32,382 bases of DNA from Oehlia diaphana (taxonomy: Eukaryota > Glomeromycota > Glomeromycetes > Glomerales > Glomeraceae): contig QZLH01000046.1 in assembly GCA_003833135.1 (NCBI GenBank), forward strand, positions 20,374 to 52,755, read 5' to 3'. The position numbers and the translations under genes were made by a program. The notes below the pieces were generated by a model. It was not told the DNA's origin. It saw nothing but the letters and a program-made list of their open reading frames with translations, and searched no databases. Position 1 is the first letter of the stretch; each line of letters starts with the position of its first letter. This document shows positions 19,462-30,423 of the stretch, piece after piece.

Positions 19462-20025
19462 GGTTACGTTACATCCATTTCACCGAAACCCATTTCGCCG
19501 AAGCAATTTCGTCGAAGCAATTTCGCTGAAGAGAAGTTTCACCGAAGGGACGATTTGCTGAAAGTGCATTTTATCGAATCCATTTCACTGAATCGTCCAT
19601 CTCGCCAAATTTCATTTCACCGAATGGACGTTTCACTGAAAATGTTAGCGATTAATATTTTTATAAAAAATACCAATGAATAAAATTTAAATTATTTTTA
19701 AGGGTTTTTTCTTTCCAGCATATTGTCACTTTAACATTCAAGTAACTGATATTAAATGTTAAATAACTTTATTTTCCTGAAAACATTTATTCGCGAAAAA
19801 GTAAGTAATAAAAGATTAATATATTATAAACAACAAGATAATATACTTAATAAAAATCAGCTAATTCAAGAATTTTTCTAGAAAAGATTTCTTTATGCAC
19901 TTTGTATAAAAACGATAAAAAAAATTTTGGCGAAACGTCCTTTTGGCGAAGTACCCCTTCGGTGAAATATCCCTTCAGAGAAATTGCTTCGTTTCAGTGA
20001 AATAGACTACGAAAAGTCCGGATAC
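19462..20025. mobile_element. Foldback element built of TTTCRCCGAA units
   Basis: The left arm (about 19478-19640) holds ten or more degenerate copies of TTTC(A/G)CCGAA at 11-18 bp intervals. The right arm (about 19925-20003) holds the complementary words TTTTGGCGAA, TTCGGTGAA and TTTCAGTGAA. Between them is AT-rich non-coding DNA. CAACATTAC flanks the whole exactly (19453-19461 and 20026-20034), a 9-bp target-site duplication as in MULE-type elements. The open frame at 19450-19683 is simply a translation of the repeat array. An isolated TTTCGCCGAA is also present near 24953. Confidence 0.7.
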
Positions 20026-20034
20026 CAACATTAC

Positions 20035-21478
20035 AATAATATAATTTTTTTAAATAAATACTCTAATGTTTTTATAACAAGACTGTAATATAAAATTTGC
20101 ATTATATGAAGAGCTTTTAAATTAATCTTATTAGGCTTGTTCAATTCTGATCGTTCAGGTTTTTTGATCGAAAATCTATTAACCAATCCTATCATGTGAT
20201 CAAAATCAAAATTTAGCACTTTGATCGGCTTATTGAACGGTTAACCTTGGTCACTTTATTTTTTGTATAATAAAATATTTTCTTTTTTAAAATGACAAAT
20301 AGGTAATACCATAAAGGTATATTAAACTTTTTAAAGGCGCGTATTAAAACTTTACTAGACACCAGACACGTTAAAAAAGAGCGATCAAAAATAATACCAC
20401 ATTTTTGTTGTTCGGAAAGTTCGGGTTGTTGATCAGGCCACACAATTTCATCGGCCAATTCAAAACCCGGTCAAAATTCCGAACGATCAATGGAGACTCT
20501 TAAAATCAAATGATCTATATTTAATATATTATTTCTCCGATGTCTATTTCTTACCAGAGTTTTCCTAGTTACAATTATTATTAATCAAAACTAAGAAAAA
20601 AATAAAATATGATATCTAAGAAAATTCTGGCAAATTTTATAATTTTAGTCCGAATTAAGCTTTATAATTATGCATCTCATGTTAAGTTAATTCTAGTAAT
20701 TTTTTAACTTTGAAAAAAGCACATATTTACAGACCCGACGAAAGTAATGGCAGCCAGATTTTTAATAATATGTGCGCAATTTTACAATAAAAATTTTGCT
20801 ATTAATACAGTTAACTATTAGTGTTTCCCATTTTTTCCTAATTAAATTAAGTGCTGATCCGATAAATCGGCACAATCACTATATAAATTTGGGTAAACTT
20901 ACATGTGATTTTATATGTTCTAAAATCTACAGACAAGTAATAAATACTAAAATAATATTATAAAATAAATTCATAAATATGAATACATATACCAATTAGG
21001 TATCTTTATATTCTAAAAAAATTATCGAAACTCTGCCAAAAGACACTTTCCTGTAAGCTCAAAAAAAATCAATTCTTAAAAATTTACGATTTTTTATAAC
21101 ATTTTTGTTCCCTTCAGATTTGAACATCTGAAATATTTGAGATTTCTCGCCATCTATCAGCTCTAGAGAGATAAAATTATTACCATTCAATTCGTTTCAG
21201 TAAAATGATTATAATGAACTATATTTCTCACTTTATACAATCATTAGATGCTGTGTTATAAATGGATGTTTTACTATCGCGTAATGTCATGTGACCATAC
21301 AAGAAGGTATTACAAAACATTTGAAGTGTAGTTTCATTGGAAAATACATACCACTTTTTTCCAACTATAATACACGTGACCAGACAATCGGTTCTCTTTT
21401 GCTTTTTATGTCGAAAGAGGAACCTGTCTGGGACAAAACTAATATTTTATAGCTCACGAGAATGGTTCGTACACTAAC
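20035..21478. other. AT-rich stretch without a supported gene
   Basis: Minus-strand frames at 20031-20219 and 20213-20458 lie within a possible diverged inverted repeat (GATCGTTCAGG near 20149 against the complement near 20490), so they are probably element-derived. The 63-codon plus frame at 20772 starts at GTG, not ATG, and is not credible. Nothing else is recognised. Confidence 0.4.
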
Positions 21479-21763
21479 CTCATAACTCTGGATTTTTTCT
21501 TTAAGCTGGGTCTTCATTTCACTTGCTGTAGTGAAATTATTGTACTTGATGACAATTCCAATTTGAAGGCTTTTTTTAGGAGTCAATGACCAATAACCTA
21601 TAGTAATTTTCTCGGTTTTTTTTTAATGAACTAACATAACGTTCACAGGAGCGTAAAAGAACAATTGTTCTTTGCGAAATTTCTCTTGAATTTCGGATCT
21701 TTTGCTGCCAAAGGAGTTAACATCATTTCAGTTTTTTGAGCGTAGTGCCGTTGTTAACGCCAT
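21479..21763 (-). pseudogene. Relic exon of an unknown protein gene
   Basis: One minus-strand frame starting at an ATG (21763) stays protein-like to 21479 but contains TGA at 21728-21730 and TAA at 21623-21625. Legible segments are SEIQEKFRKEQLFFYAPVNV, then IGYWSLTPKKSLQIGIVIKY and TASEMKTQLKEKIQSYE. The last codon is followed by GTTAGT, a plausible 5' splice site, and sequence beyond it loses this character. The family is not recognised. The even composition and the splice-like boundary argue for a former exon rather than chance. Confidence 0.45.
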
Positions 21764-21805
21764 TTTGAACGGGAAAATGTGAAGAAATTTATTTTTTTCT
21801 ATTAC

Positions 21806-21851
21806 TTTTTTTTTTTTTTTTTTTGCTTCGCTCCTCCATAAGGGGGAGTAA
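21806..21851 (-). repeat. Poly(A)-tailed GC hairpin, possible short retroposed fragment
   Basis: On the minus strand a small hairpin (CTCCCCCTTATGGAGGAG) and GCGAAGC are followed by a run of 19 A. This resembles the 3' end of a short retroposed RNA, but no internal RNA polymerase III boxes or target-site duplication were found. Confidence 0.3.
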
Positions 21852-22954
21852 ACCGCTATAAATGTTGTACTTACATGCCATTATTTCTTTTAGGCTAAAC
21901 CAACTCATTTATTTTAGAAATAATATTGGACAATATAAGAATATGTATTATATTTAGTTCCGGCTTTAATACTTTAGAACAATTTTTGCTATAAATTCAT
22001 CATGATAAATCAAAATCTCTACAAAATTTTATTATAATAAATAATTTTGTTTTATAATTAAATAATTTAATAATATATTATCGTACGGCATTGATTATAA
22101 CAGGAAGTCTATTGTAGCTTATCAGTAAAATCTATTTAAATCAAATTATAAATTTCATTTATTTCTCTGTTCTTGAAAATGCCACGTCAAAAAATGGTAT
22201 TTTCTTTATTTTCTTATTGTTGTTTTATATTAAAAATTTTTTATTATAACATATTTTATCATTTGGATAAAAAAACATTTGTTTATAGGAAATATTTTTA
22301 ATAATTGTAATACACTAATACTTTTAACGTAATCAATAGTAAAATATGTATTAGGTATATGTGTATATAATATTACATTTAACATAAATCAATATAGTTT
22401 ATTTGATACTATAAATAAACTCAACATAAATCAATATAGTTATTTTATACTATGAATAAACTTTAGTCAATATACTATAAAAAATATCTAAAATTAAAAC
22501 ATGTTATATTCATATATAACCGTACGATAATTTTTAATAAAAAAGTCGTTACGTTCCTTTTTTTCGATTAAGAATTAAATTAGATGTGCTTGAATAAAAA
22601 TTACGTTAAACTCGGATAAAGAATAAGAATAGAATATTTTTTCGTGTTTTGCCACAAATTCCTTAACAAGTATTGATGATCCAACGCCTCAGCATATATT
22701 ACATACATGTGCACATATACTATTAATTAAATTAAGTTTAAATTTTTAAAAAGATAAGAAAATGCCAAATTATTTTGTGCTCAACCTATTCCTATTAAAA
22801 TATCATACTAACCCTACATTTAGATAATTTTGAATAATAATGGAAAAAAAGAAAACGGAACTGTCGATCATGATGATGATTATTTATTACACAGATACGC
22901 CACTCCCAAATTATTTAATAACTTTTTTTTCTTGAAAAAATAAAAAAATAAATA
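21852..22954. other. AT-rich stretch upstream of the third F-box copy
   Basis: No gene seen. It contains the 42-bp tandem duplication at 22381 and otherwise poly(A)/poly(T)-rich DNA. The last 30 bp before the F-box ATG are T-rich then A-rich, faintly like the leaders of the other F-box copies. Confidence 0.5.
22381..22464 (+). repeat. 42-bp direct tandem duplication
   Basis: AACATAAATCAATATAGTT begins both units (22381 and 22423), and each continues through ACTAT(A/G)(A)ATAAACT. The units differ at a few positions. It is a simple local duplication in intergenic DNA. Confidence 0.75.
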
Positions 22955-24419
22955 ATGCTCGTTAAAGACGTACTTTTCCTAATATTAGAAGTATTAAAAG
23001 ATGATAGAAAATCTCTCCACTCATGCCTTTTTGTTAATAAAACTTGGTGTGAAATAATAGTACCAATATTATGGAAAATTCCTGGAAAGTATACTCTAAC
23101 TAATAATGCAAAGAATTCTTTATTTAACGTAATACTTTTACATTTATCAGAAGAATCAAGAAATATTTTGAAAAATCATGGAATTAATGTTTTTATAGAA
23201 GAATATCGACGACCATTATTTAATTATATCAGTTACTGGAGATATTTAAATTTATTTCTTTTAGAAAGTATGATCGTTTCCATAAAAAATATTGAAAAGT
23301 ACAACATTTCTATTATAAGAAAAGAAGTATTTATTAATAAAAATACAAAATATATTTATCTTGATATTCCGGAACAATTTAGTTATCAATTACATCAAAT
23401 TCCAGGTGCTAAATATTGTTTTTTCAAAACTTGAATGTCTTCATTGTGATGATAATACCGATCAAAATATTTTAAAAGGATTGGCTAGAATAAGCAAAAC
23501 AATTAAAAAATTAAAGTTTTATATTATGCAATGTAACAATAATGATAATTCCGGAATTATTAAATTAATTGAAGCTCAAAAAAAGTTGGTTGACGTTCAT
23601 TTAGTTTATTTTTATACTAATATGAGAAATGAACCATATTGTAAAACTCTTGAAGAATCATTAATTAAAAATTCGGATACAATCCAATATTTAAGAATTG
23701 GTTGGAAACCTACTACGAATATTCTTACAAGTCTTGTAAATTTGATAAGTTTAGATATAAATTTGAATTTATTAGGAAATACCAATTGGAATCATTTGGG
23801 AAAAGCATCTTTACCACTCTTAAAATATTTAAGAGCTCAACAAGTTCCATCTAAAATTTTGACGAATTTGATTGAAAATACAAAAGGACATCTTATCGAA
23901 ATAAGTATACTTTACGAAGGTACTGATAATAGAGAATTAATTCGAGCAATTTATTATAATTGTCAAAATCTTAAATATCTTAAATTATCATTTAATAATA
24001 ATAATATTTCAGAATTAGAAAATTTATTAATTAAATGTCAATATTTGAATGGATTAATTATTTTTACCGATGAAATAAATGAACCTGATTGGGATGATTT
24101 ATTTGAAATATTAACTAAATCATCACCAATTAGTTTGTATAAGTTTAAACTTTCATTTATTTGGTCATTTAAATTATTGGAATCTTTAAAGTTATTTTTT
24201 GAAGGTTGGGAAAATAGACAACCTATGTTATTACACACCATTCCTATTGATAAATATTACACAAACATAAAGCAACCACTGCAACAATTACAACAACAAA
24301 TGGAGAATTTAATTAGAAAATATGAAGCAAGAGGGATTATTAAAAAATATGATACTGATTTGTATGAATCTATTTTTGAGGAATTCGAATGGATTCAAAA
24401 GAAGTTGCTTTTCGTCTAA
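22955..24419 (+). pseudogene. F-box/LRR-like gene broken by one frameshift
   Basis: 22955-23434 encodes the F-box (DVLFLILEVL, SLHSCLFVNKTWC, VPILWKIP) and the start of the leucine-rich part. The remainder, from FSKLECLHC on, is in another frame ending at 24419. One extra T in the six-T run at 23419-23424 (about residue 155) accounts for the shift. With it removed the protein would be about 487 residues, like its paralogues. No other lesion is seen, and a Gln-rich stretch (LQQLQQQ) near residue 445 is specific to this copy. Because the lesion is in a homopolymer, a sequencing error or a length polymorphism is a real alternative to a pseudogene. Confidence 0.8.
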
Positions 24420-25500
24420 GTAATCATTAGTATATGTAATATTTTTTTATTTTTATTTTTTTTTTCATTCTTTAGTAATTCATGTATAATTAAACCTAAC
24501 ATACATATTTATTAATCGAGTACGTCGGTTTATAATTTGTAAAGATTTAGGATATTTTTAGCGTCGGGCTTGTATTAACAGGATTCTGATTGTCGTGATT
24601 TCGTAGTAAATCCATTTAAACATTTAAATTTAAAAGTTTATTATACATACCATATATAAAGTCCATATAATTAAAAAATGACCTATGTGTCAAGTTGTTT
24701 TTATTATCACGAAAACCGCGCCTCGAAGAACGCGAGCTAAATAACACGTATTATTGAATGACATGATAATTCGTTACTTTTGACTCTCAAGAATATAAGA
24801 AATATTCTACTGGATTATTTGCGGTTCATGCCTCGATTGCCGCATATCCGTGATTAAGAAATTTAATAAAGTTATAAGAGAAATTAATTGATTCAACTTT
24901 ATTATAGTTTCGGGTGAAACTATTTTTCAAAAATCTGAACCATTTCGCCGAAAGTATCTGAAACTTCTGAACTCGAATTTAGAAATATATCCCGAAATAC
25001 TTCATTATTTTGTAAATTATTATGTTATTACTTTTATTATTTCAATTTAACTAAACCAAAATTATAAAAATTTTATTGTAACATGCATACTATGGAAGAA
25101 AATTTTAAATAATGTATTATACAATATAAATAAACTTTATAAACTATAAATCGATAATTTTACAATTTGCCGTATATTCATAGATTAAAATAGTTTAGAT
25201 AATTTTAACTGATTTTGGTACTTGATGACTCAACTGGGTATTATATTAAAATTACTATACTCATGCAAAGGTCACACGTATGTCCGTATGTCCGTCCGGC
25301 ACGTGACGATGTACAATATGAGGTTAAGTACAATTACTCATATCGGTCATATGAATAAAAAGTTTAAATAATATGAATAAATCTCAATACCTTTATTCTC
25401 TTCTTTGCGACTTTCTTCTTTATTTTCTTTTTTTTTAGGTCTATCTTCTAGGTCTTCTCTTTATCAGGTCTCCTTTTAGGCCCTTTTCTTTACGTCTTCC
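24420..25500. other. AT-rich stretch without a gene
   Basis: No open frame or RNA gene is supported. Seen are one isolated TTTCGCCGAA word (near 24953) shared with the foldback element at 19462, and a short GTATGTCCGTATGTCCGTCC tandem near 25278. Otherwise nothing. Confidence 0.5.
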
Positions 25501-25516
25501 CTCAGGTACTGTATGT

Positions 25517-25536
25517 GGGTGGGTTGGGAGTGTGGG
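25517..25536 (+). other. Canonical G-quadruplex motif
   Basis: Four GGG runs at 25517, 25521, 25526 and 25534 are separated by loops of 1, 2 and 5 bases, meeting the G3N1-7 rule. A fifth GGG lies at 25546. Such a motif is unusual in DNA this AT-rich. Confidence 0.7.
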
Positions 25537-25564
25537 TTTGTGTGTGGGTGGAGTGTGTATATTT

Positions 25565-25830
25565 GTGTATTTCCTCGCTCTTTCCCCTTCTGTCGCTTTC
25601 CCTTTCCCTTTCGTTCTTCCTTTCCTTTTCATATTACCCTTCCCTTTCGTTCTCCCTTCCCTTTCGTATTCCCTTTCCCTTTCCCTTTAGATCTCCCCTT
25701 CCATTTCATATTCCCTTTCCCTTTCATTCCCCTTTCCTTTCGTATTCCCTTTCCCTTTCGTTCTCCCTTTCCCTCCCTTCTCCCTTTCCCTTTCGTTCTT
25801 CCCTTTCCCTTTCGTTTTCCATTTCCCCCT
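25565..25830 (+). repeat. Polypyrimidine minisatellite (CCCTTT-based)
   Basis: About 265 bp of nearly pure C/T, made of degenerate units of about 18 bp such as TTCCCTTTCCCTTTCGTT. The complementary purine strand contains GGG runs with short loops (for example 25765-25790), so triplex or quadruplex formation is possible. The two overlapping open frames here (Pro/Phe/Ser strings) and the opposite-strand frame are translations of the repeat, not genes. Confidence 0.85.
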
Positions 25831-25859
25831 GATCAATGTTGCTACATCTCAACGTGGTG

Positions 25860-26763
25860 ATCAGGTGGCAACAAGTTTTTAAAAAGACTTGGCTAAGTCA
25901 GCAACAAATACTTAAACTAAAAAAATATATAATACAGCTATTAAGAAAATTCAAGTGTCCCTCAATCGTTCTTTTTTTTTATAATAGAAAAGGATCTCAA
26001 GTGGGTCTCGCATAATTTGTTGATGTTACCTGATTCGATATTTTTTTTGTCGATAGAAATGTTGAAAATATTGAAGGATCTTCATCTGGGCCGGTCATCA
26101 TCTTTCTAAAAGGTCATCATTTTTGGAATCAACGGCTGGTAGTCGACATCAACAAACGAAAATTCTTATCGTTAAAATATATTTATAATCATTATTACTA
26201 AAAGTGACTGATTAATAATTATATTTTATTTTCAGCAATTTACATTTATAATAGGAGCCGACATTAAAATATTTATTCGCGTTAAAATAGTTATTAGATA
26301 TTTTATAGGCTATTGACTTAATGTTATAATTTAATAAAATTGCATCTACTTTACTTATTTTTATAATGATAAAAAGTGAGATATTTTTAACAAAAATTTG
26401 TACGATTGTTTCATTCCGAAAAGTTAGATATCTTGGTAAAAATTGTTTTATAGCCGGAATCCTATTTTTTAATCTATAAAATTATGATGTTATGCATTAC
26501 GCTTTTTCTTTAGTCAATAAAATTAGATTCCACATACTTAAAAAAAATTTATTCTATTTGCTTATGGATTTTCAGAAATATACGCGTTCACATTTCCATC
26601 ATTACACATTTGCTTTGGTACAATGCAATATGATTTAAATTTGTAGTATGTCTCTAAGTTAGTTTAATGATAATAGCTAGCATAATTCGATTTTATGTAA
26701 TTATGAAATTAAGAGGTTAGAGGTATAGTACTAAATGATAAACGCATGTGATATTAATTCTAG
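25860..26763. other. AT-rich stretch without a gene
   Basis: No coding frame or RNA gene recognised. A small repeat GGTCATCAT occurs twice near 26094 and 26113. Immediately right is the isolated kinase exon fossil. Confidence 0.45.
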
Positions 26764-26868
26764 ACGAACGAATCGAATAGAATAAATTACTTGTTCGTTA
26801 TTGAATACGTAGACGGCGGGACATTAGAAAAACATTTGAGGACTAATGTTAGAGCTTTAATTAAATAG
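26764..26868 (+). pseudogene. Isolated protein-kinase exon fossil
   Basis: A 34-codon open segment, preceded by TTCTAG (a possible 3' splice site) and ending in TAG, encodes FVIEYVDGGTLEKHLRTN. This is the hinge and start of the C-lobe (subdomain V) of a Rhizophagus-type kinase, equivalent to LIMQYADGGDLQTYLKNN in the Sel1 kinase of this window. No glycine loop, HRD or DFG is found nearby. It is a fragment, probably of a lost or translocated kinase gene. Confidence 0.55.
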
Positions 26869-27337
26869 GAAATCCAATTAAAAGTATGGAAAGAATAAGA
26901 CAAAAAAATAAGATAAAAACTGTAGTATACTATAATAAAAGAATTGTTCCAATAAGAAGTTTCACATTGTTAATAATTATGAAAATACTATTTAATTAGA
27001 AAAATAGGAATATTATAAGAAAAATAGTGACTAAGAGAAATATAAAATTTGAGCCATCCATAGATTATCTTAATTTTCAATTTTCGTTATTATAATGAAA
27101 TATAATGTCTGTATTTAAAAAATTATTTCGCGAAAATTATTTAGTAATTAATCCCTTTATTTTTCCATTTCATAATAATTGAACCAATTAGATAGGAAAA
27201 AAAAAAATAAAAATAAAGCTAGCCAGTACAGTTTATGACTCCTTTTATATATTATTTAGTCATCATTAATAAAAATCTTTGCGTAGATAATTATAAATAA
27301 ATAAGAACGAATTTCTCGTCCCTCCCATTTTAAAAAA
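26869..27337. other. AT-rich stretch, presumably promoter of the fourth F-box copy
   Basis: No gene seen. Just before the start codon is a pyrimidine patch (CGTCCCTCCCATTTT) followed by seven A, which could be the transcription start region and leader. Confidence 0.4.
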
Positions 27338-28807
27338 ATGTTGTTGCAACTCAACGTAGATATACTTTTCCTAATATTTGAAGAATTAAAAAATGACATG
27401 AAATCCTTCTATTCATGTCTTTTAGTTAACAAAACTTGGTGTATAATGACGTTACCAATATTATGGAGAGATCCAAATATAATATCTTTATCTGATGAAG
27501 CAAAAAGTAAACTATTTGACGTAATATTTTTACATTTATCAAAGGAATCAAGAGATATTTTGAAGAGCCGTGGGATTAACAACCTTCTCACAGAGATATA
27601 TCAACATCCTTTATTCAACTATATTAGTTTCTGGAAACATTTAGATCTATTTTTTATAGAATGTCTAATTTCTCAAGGAAATATAAAAGAGTCTAACATT
27701 TTTATTATAAAAAATGAGATAATGAAATTGTTTATTAATGAAAATACAAGATTTATTCATCTTTGTATATCACAATATTTTAATTACAAAGTACATAGTA
27801 TTCCAGGAGCTGAACATTGCCTTTCAGGACTTGAATCCTTTAGTTGTCATAGCTGTGTTGATCAAAGTATTTTAGAAGGATTATCCAGTATATGTAAATC
27901 AATTAAAAAACTCAAATTTTATGTTGACTTTCATAACGCTAATATTAATTTTGGGATAATTAAATTAATTGAAGCCCAGAAAAATTTAAATGAAGTCCAT
28001 TTATTCAATTATTCAGTAACTGAATCTTTTGAAGGATTAATTGAAGAATCCTTAATTAAACATGCAGATACTATCCAATATTTGAGAATTAGATCGGTGC
28101 CTGTTACGAAATTTCTTTCATACCTTGTAAATTTATCAAGTTTAGAAATTGAATTCATGGATTCCAATACATGGAATAATCTAAATTATTATGAGAATTT
28201 ATCGTTACCTAATTTAAAAATTCTAAGAACAAAACAAGTTCCATTTAAAATTTTAGTAAATTTAATTGAAAATACAAAAGGTTATCTTACCGAAATTAAT
28301 ACATTTTATAATTTTTATTATAATATTGCTATTAATATTAAATCATTTATTCAAGCAATTTATAATAATTGCCTAAATTTAAAATATCTTTTATTCTCAT
28401 CAAATAATTCTAATTCAATAATTCCAGGATTTGAAACTTTATTAATTAAATGTCAATTTTTAAAAGAATTAATTCTTCTTATACACGATTGTAATGATTA
28501 TGCATTTAGTTGGGATAAATTATTTATGGTATTGGCTAAATCATCACCAATCAGTTTATTAAGGTTCAAATTTTATTCCATTAGTATGTTTAAATTGAAA
28601 GACATAGCATTATTTTTTCATAATTGGAAAAATAGGAACCCTATGACATTAGGAATATGTGACAATATTTCTTATTTTGGTAGAATAAGTGAAAACAAAC
28701 CTTTGGAAGATTTATGTGAGGAATATAAATTAAAAGGAAAAATTAAAAAATACTTCATTGAATATTCTAAATTAGTAGATTATAAAGATTTTCTGGCATT
28801 TAATTAA
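27338..28807 (+). CDS. F-box / leucine-rich-repeat-like protein, intact
   Basis: A single exon of 489 residues with no internal stop. The F-box occupies residues about 5-45 (DILFLIFEEL, SFYSCLLVNKTWC, LPILWRDP). The leucine-rich region follows with the family landmarks HSIPGAEHCLSGLE, SLPNLKILR and LAKSSPISLLRFKFYS. Expected role by family is a substrate adaptor of an SCF ubiquitin ligase through Skp1; the target is unknown. The start is fixed by alignment with the three other copies. The C-terminus (ending KDFLAFN) differs from the FEWI/FKWI ending of the first two copies, showing divergence. With 1760-3199 it is one of two copies that could make a full protein. Confidence 0.87.
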   Translation: MLLQLNVDILFLIFEELKNDMKSFYSCLLVNKTWCIMTLPILWRDPNIISLSDEAKSKLFDVIFLHLSKESRDILKSRGINNLLTEIYQHPLFNYISFWKHLDLFFIECLISQGNIKESNIFIIKNEIMKLFINENTRFIHLCISQYFNYKVHSIPGAEHCLSGLESFSCHSCVDQSILEGLSSICKSIKKLKFYVDFHNANINFGIIKLIEAQKNLNEVHLFNYSVTESFEGLIEESLIKHADTIQYLRIRSVPVTKFLSYLVNLSSLEIEFMDSNTWNNLNYYENLSLPNLKILRTKQVPFKILVNLIENTKGYLTEINTFYNFYYNIAINIKSFIQAIYNNCLNLKYLLFSSNNSNSIIPGFETLLIKCQFLKELILLIHDCNDYAFSWDKLFMVLAKSSPISLLRFKFYSISMFKLKDIALFFHNWKNRNPMTLGICDNISYFGRISENKPLEDLCEEYKLKGKIKKYFIEYSKLVDYKDFLAFN

Positions 28808-29494
28808 ATCATAGAAAGTCGAAAGCGTTCTATGTAAATAAGTCTTTATATATTAATTGATATATATTTGTTAATAAAATGAAATTATTTTTTGCGGCAA
28901 ATTTAGTTGTAACTTGTAAGACATAGTAATGTCTTTTATTTCGAATAAAAATGATTCATTAATAAATTCTCTTAATATTTATCAAGCGAAGCTAAGAAAT
29001 ATTTTTATATAGGAAATAAATTAAACTTGAAATAGAATACTTTTGAATTCTTTTATATTAAAAATTGCAATTAAATTGCAAATTATTTAAATTATTTAAA
29101 TTATTTGTTTAACTGATAAATTTTATTGCCTTTTTATTATCAAAATAAAAAAATTTACCAACGTCATACAGTGTCCGAAATCTTATGTAACTTGTGAAAT
29201 CGTAATTTAAATCATGTTAAGATTTTGAATGGGAAATGATTTTCCAAGAGGTTAGGTATAATGAAATTTTATGCAAATCTGCAGCATCCAACAAGAAAAA
29301 AATTAGAAAGTAGAAACAAAGTAGAAACATGTTATATCAGAAAAGTTGTCAATGAAAAAAAAAAAGAAAAAGAAAAATATTATATCAATGTATTTCCTGA
29401 AGTTTGAGCAACAATTTGCATTTTATTAATTTATTACGGTTTGAATGAACGAACTTAAATTAATTCTTTCTTTTCTTAATTTATAAATTACATT
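28808..29494. other. AT-rich stretch without a gene
   Basis: Between the F-box gene and the kinase pseudogene. No frame, RNA gene or structured repeat is visible beyond short TTAAATTA runs. Confidence 0.5.
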
Positions 29495-30160
29495 ATATCC
29501 ACTCTTCGATATGAATTAATTAATGCAACGTATCATAGGGCAATTTCATTGACTGATATTAGTATTTACAATAATATACACAAACAAGTTGAATTTCAAA
29601 AACAAGCAGTCCTTGCTGATAAAATTCTTACAAATGATGAAAAAACTGAAGCAATAAGAGAATTAACTAAAGATTATGATCGTAATAAAGTTAATTATAA
29701 TTCAGGAACAAAAAGAATTTGTGAAAATTGTAACCAAGAATGTTTAGCCACATTATATTGTGAATTTTGTGTCCGAAATTATTTAAAAGAAAATTTTTCA
29801 AATTGGACATCTGGGAATGATGATATTGACAATTTAATACAGAAATGTCAAATGGAATCACTTAATCCAGAAATGATAGTTGAATGGATTCCATATAACA
29901 ATTTGATAAATATTAATTATTTTACAAAAGGTGGATTCTCTGAAATCTATACAGCAGGTTGATAGAAATTATGAAGAATGGGATTCTGAACAAAAAACAA
30001 TTAAAAGAGTTAAAAGACTTGGAATACAAAACTTTGTAGGATATGTAGCACTTAAAACGTTAGAAAATGTACAAAGTGCAAATCAAAGTTGGTTTGAAGA
30101 GGTTTGTATAACTTTATTTGAAATTTATTTATAAAATTGTATTAACAATAGCATCTTGTC

Positions 30161-30423
30161 TAGGGATGGCAATGGTCACGGTCATTAACCGGTTATGACC
30201 GGTCATGACCGTGACCGATATCGGTCGGTCAAAGACCTCTGACCGACCGTTTAACTGACCGTTTAGCCGATCCTGAAAATGTTTGCGAAATGACTTTTAT
30301 AATAAAAAATGTTTCACAAACATTTTCAGGATCGGTTAAACGGTCAGTCAGACTGGTCGGTCAAACGGTCAGTCAAATGGTCAGTCGGTTGGTCAAAGGT
30401 TCTTGACCGGTTTGCCATCCCTA
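30161..30423. mobile_element. hAT-like MITE, 263 bp, in a kinase intron
   Basis: Ends start TAGGGATGGCAA and finish with its complement TTGCCATCCCTA. ATCTTGTC flanks both sides exactly (30153-30160 and 30424-30431), an 8-bp target-site duplication diagnostic of hAT. The interior consists of GGTCA/TGACC words like those of the 131-bp relative at 5259, plus a nested hairpin. Removing element and one duplication leaves an intron of 65 bp, the normal size here. Confidence 0.9.
30267..30335. repeat. Nested hairpin inside the MITE
   Basis: CCGATCCTGAAAATGTTTG at 30267-30285 is perfectly complementary to 30317-30335, with a 31-bp loop. The shorter relative at 5259 lacks this segment, so it was acquired by this copy or lost by the other. 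Confidence 0.8.

Noticed and set aside
20149..20490. Possible inverted-repeat element with two minus-strand frames
   Set aside because: The arms share GATCGTTC-type words but are too diverged to define ends, and no target duplication was found; kept only as a note in the stretch entry.
20772..20963. 63-codon frame resembling a small secreted protein (hydrophobic start)
   Set aside because: It begins with GTG, not ATG, and no upstream in-frame ATG or exon is evident, so the apparent signal peptide is probably chance.
24038..24241. Minus-strand frame in the third F-box copy
   Set aside because: Antisense shadow of the F-box gene.
25441..25860. Three overlapping low-complexity frames
   Set aside because: Translations of a pyrimidine minisatellite in different frames and strands.
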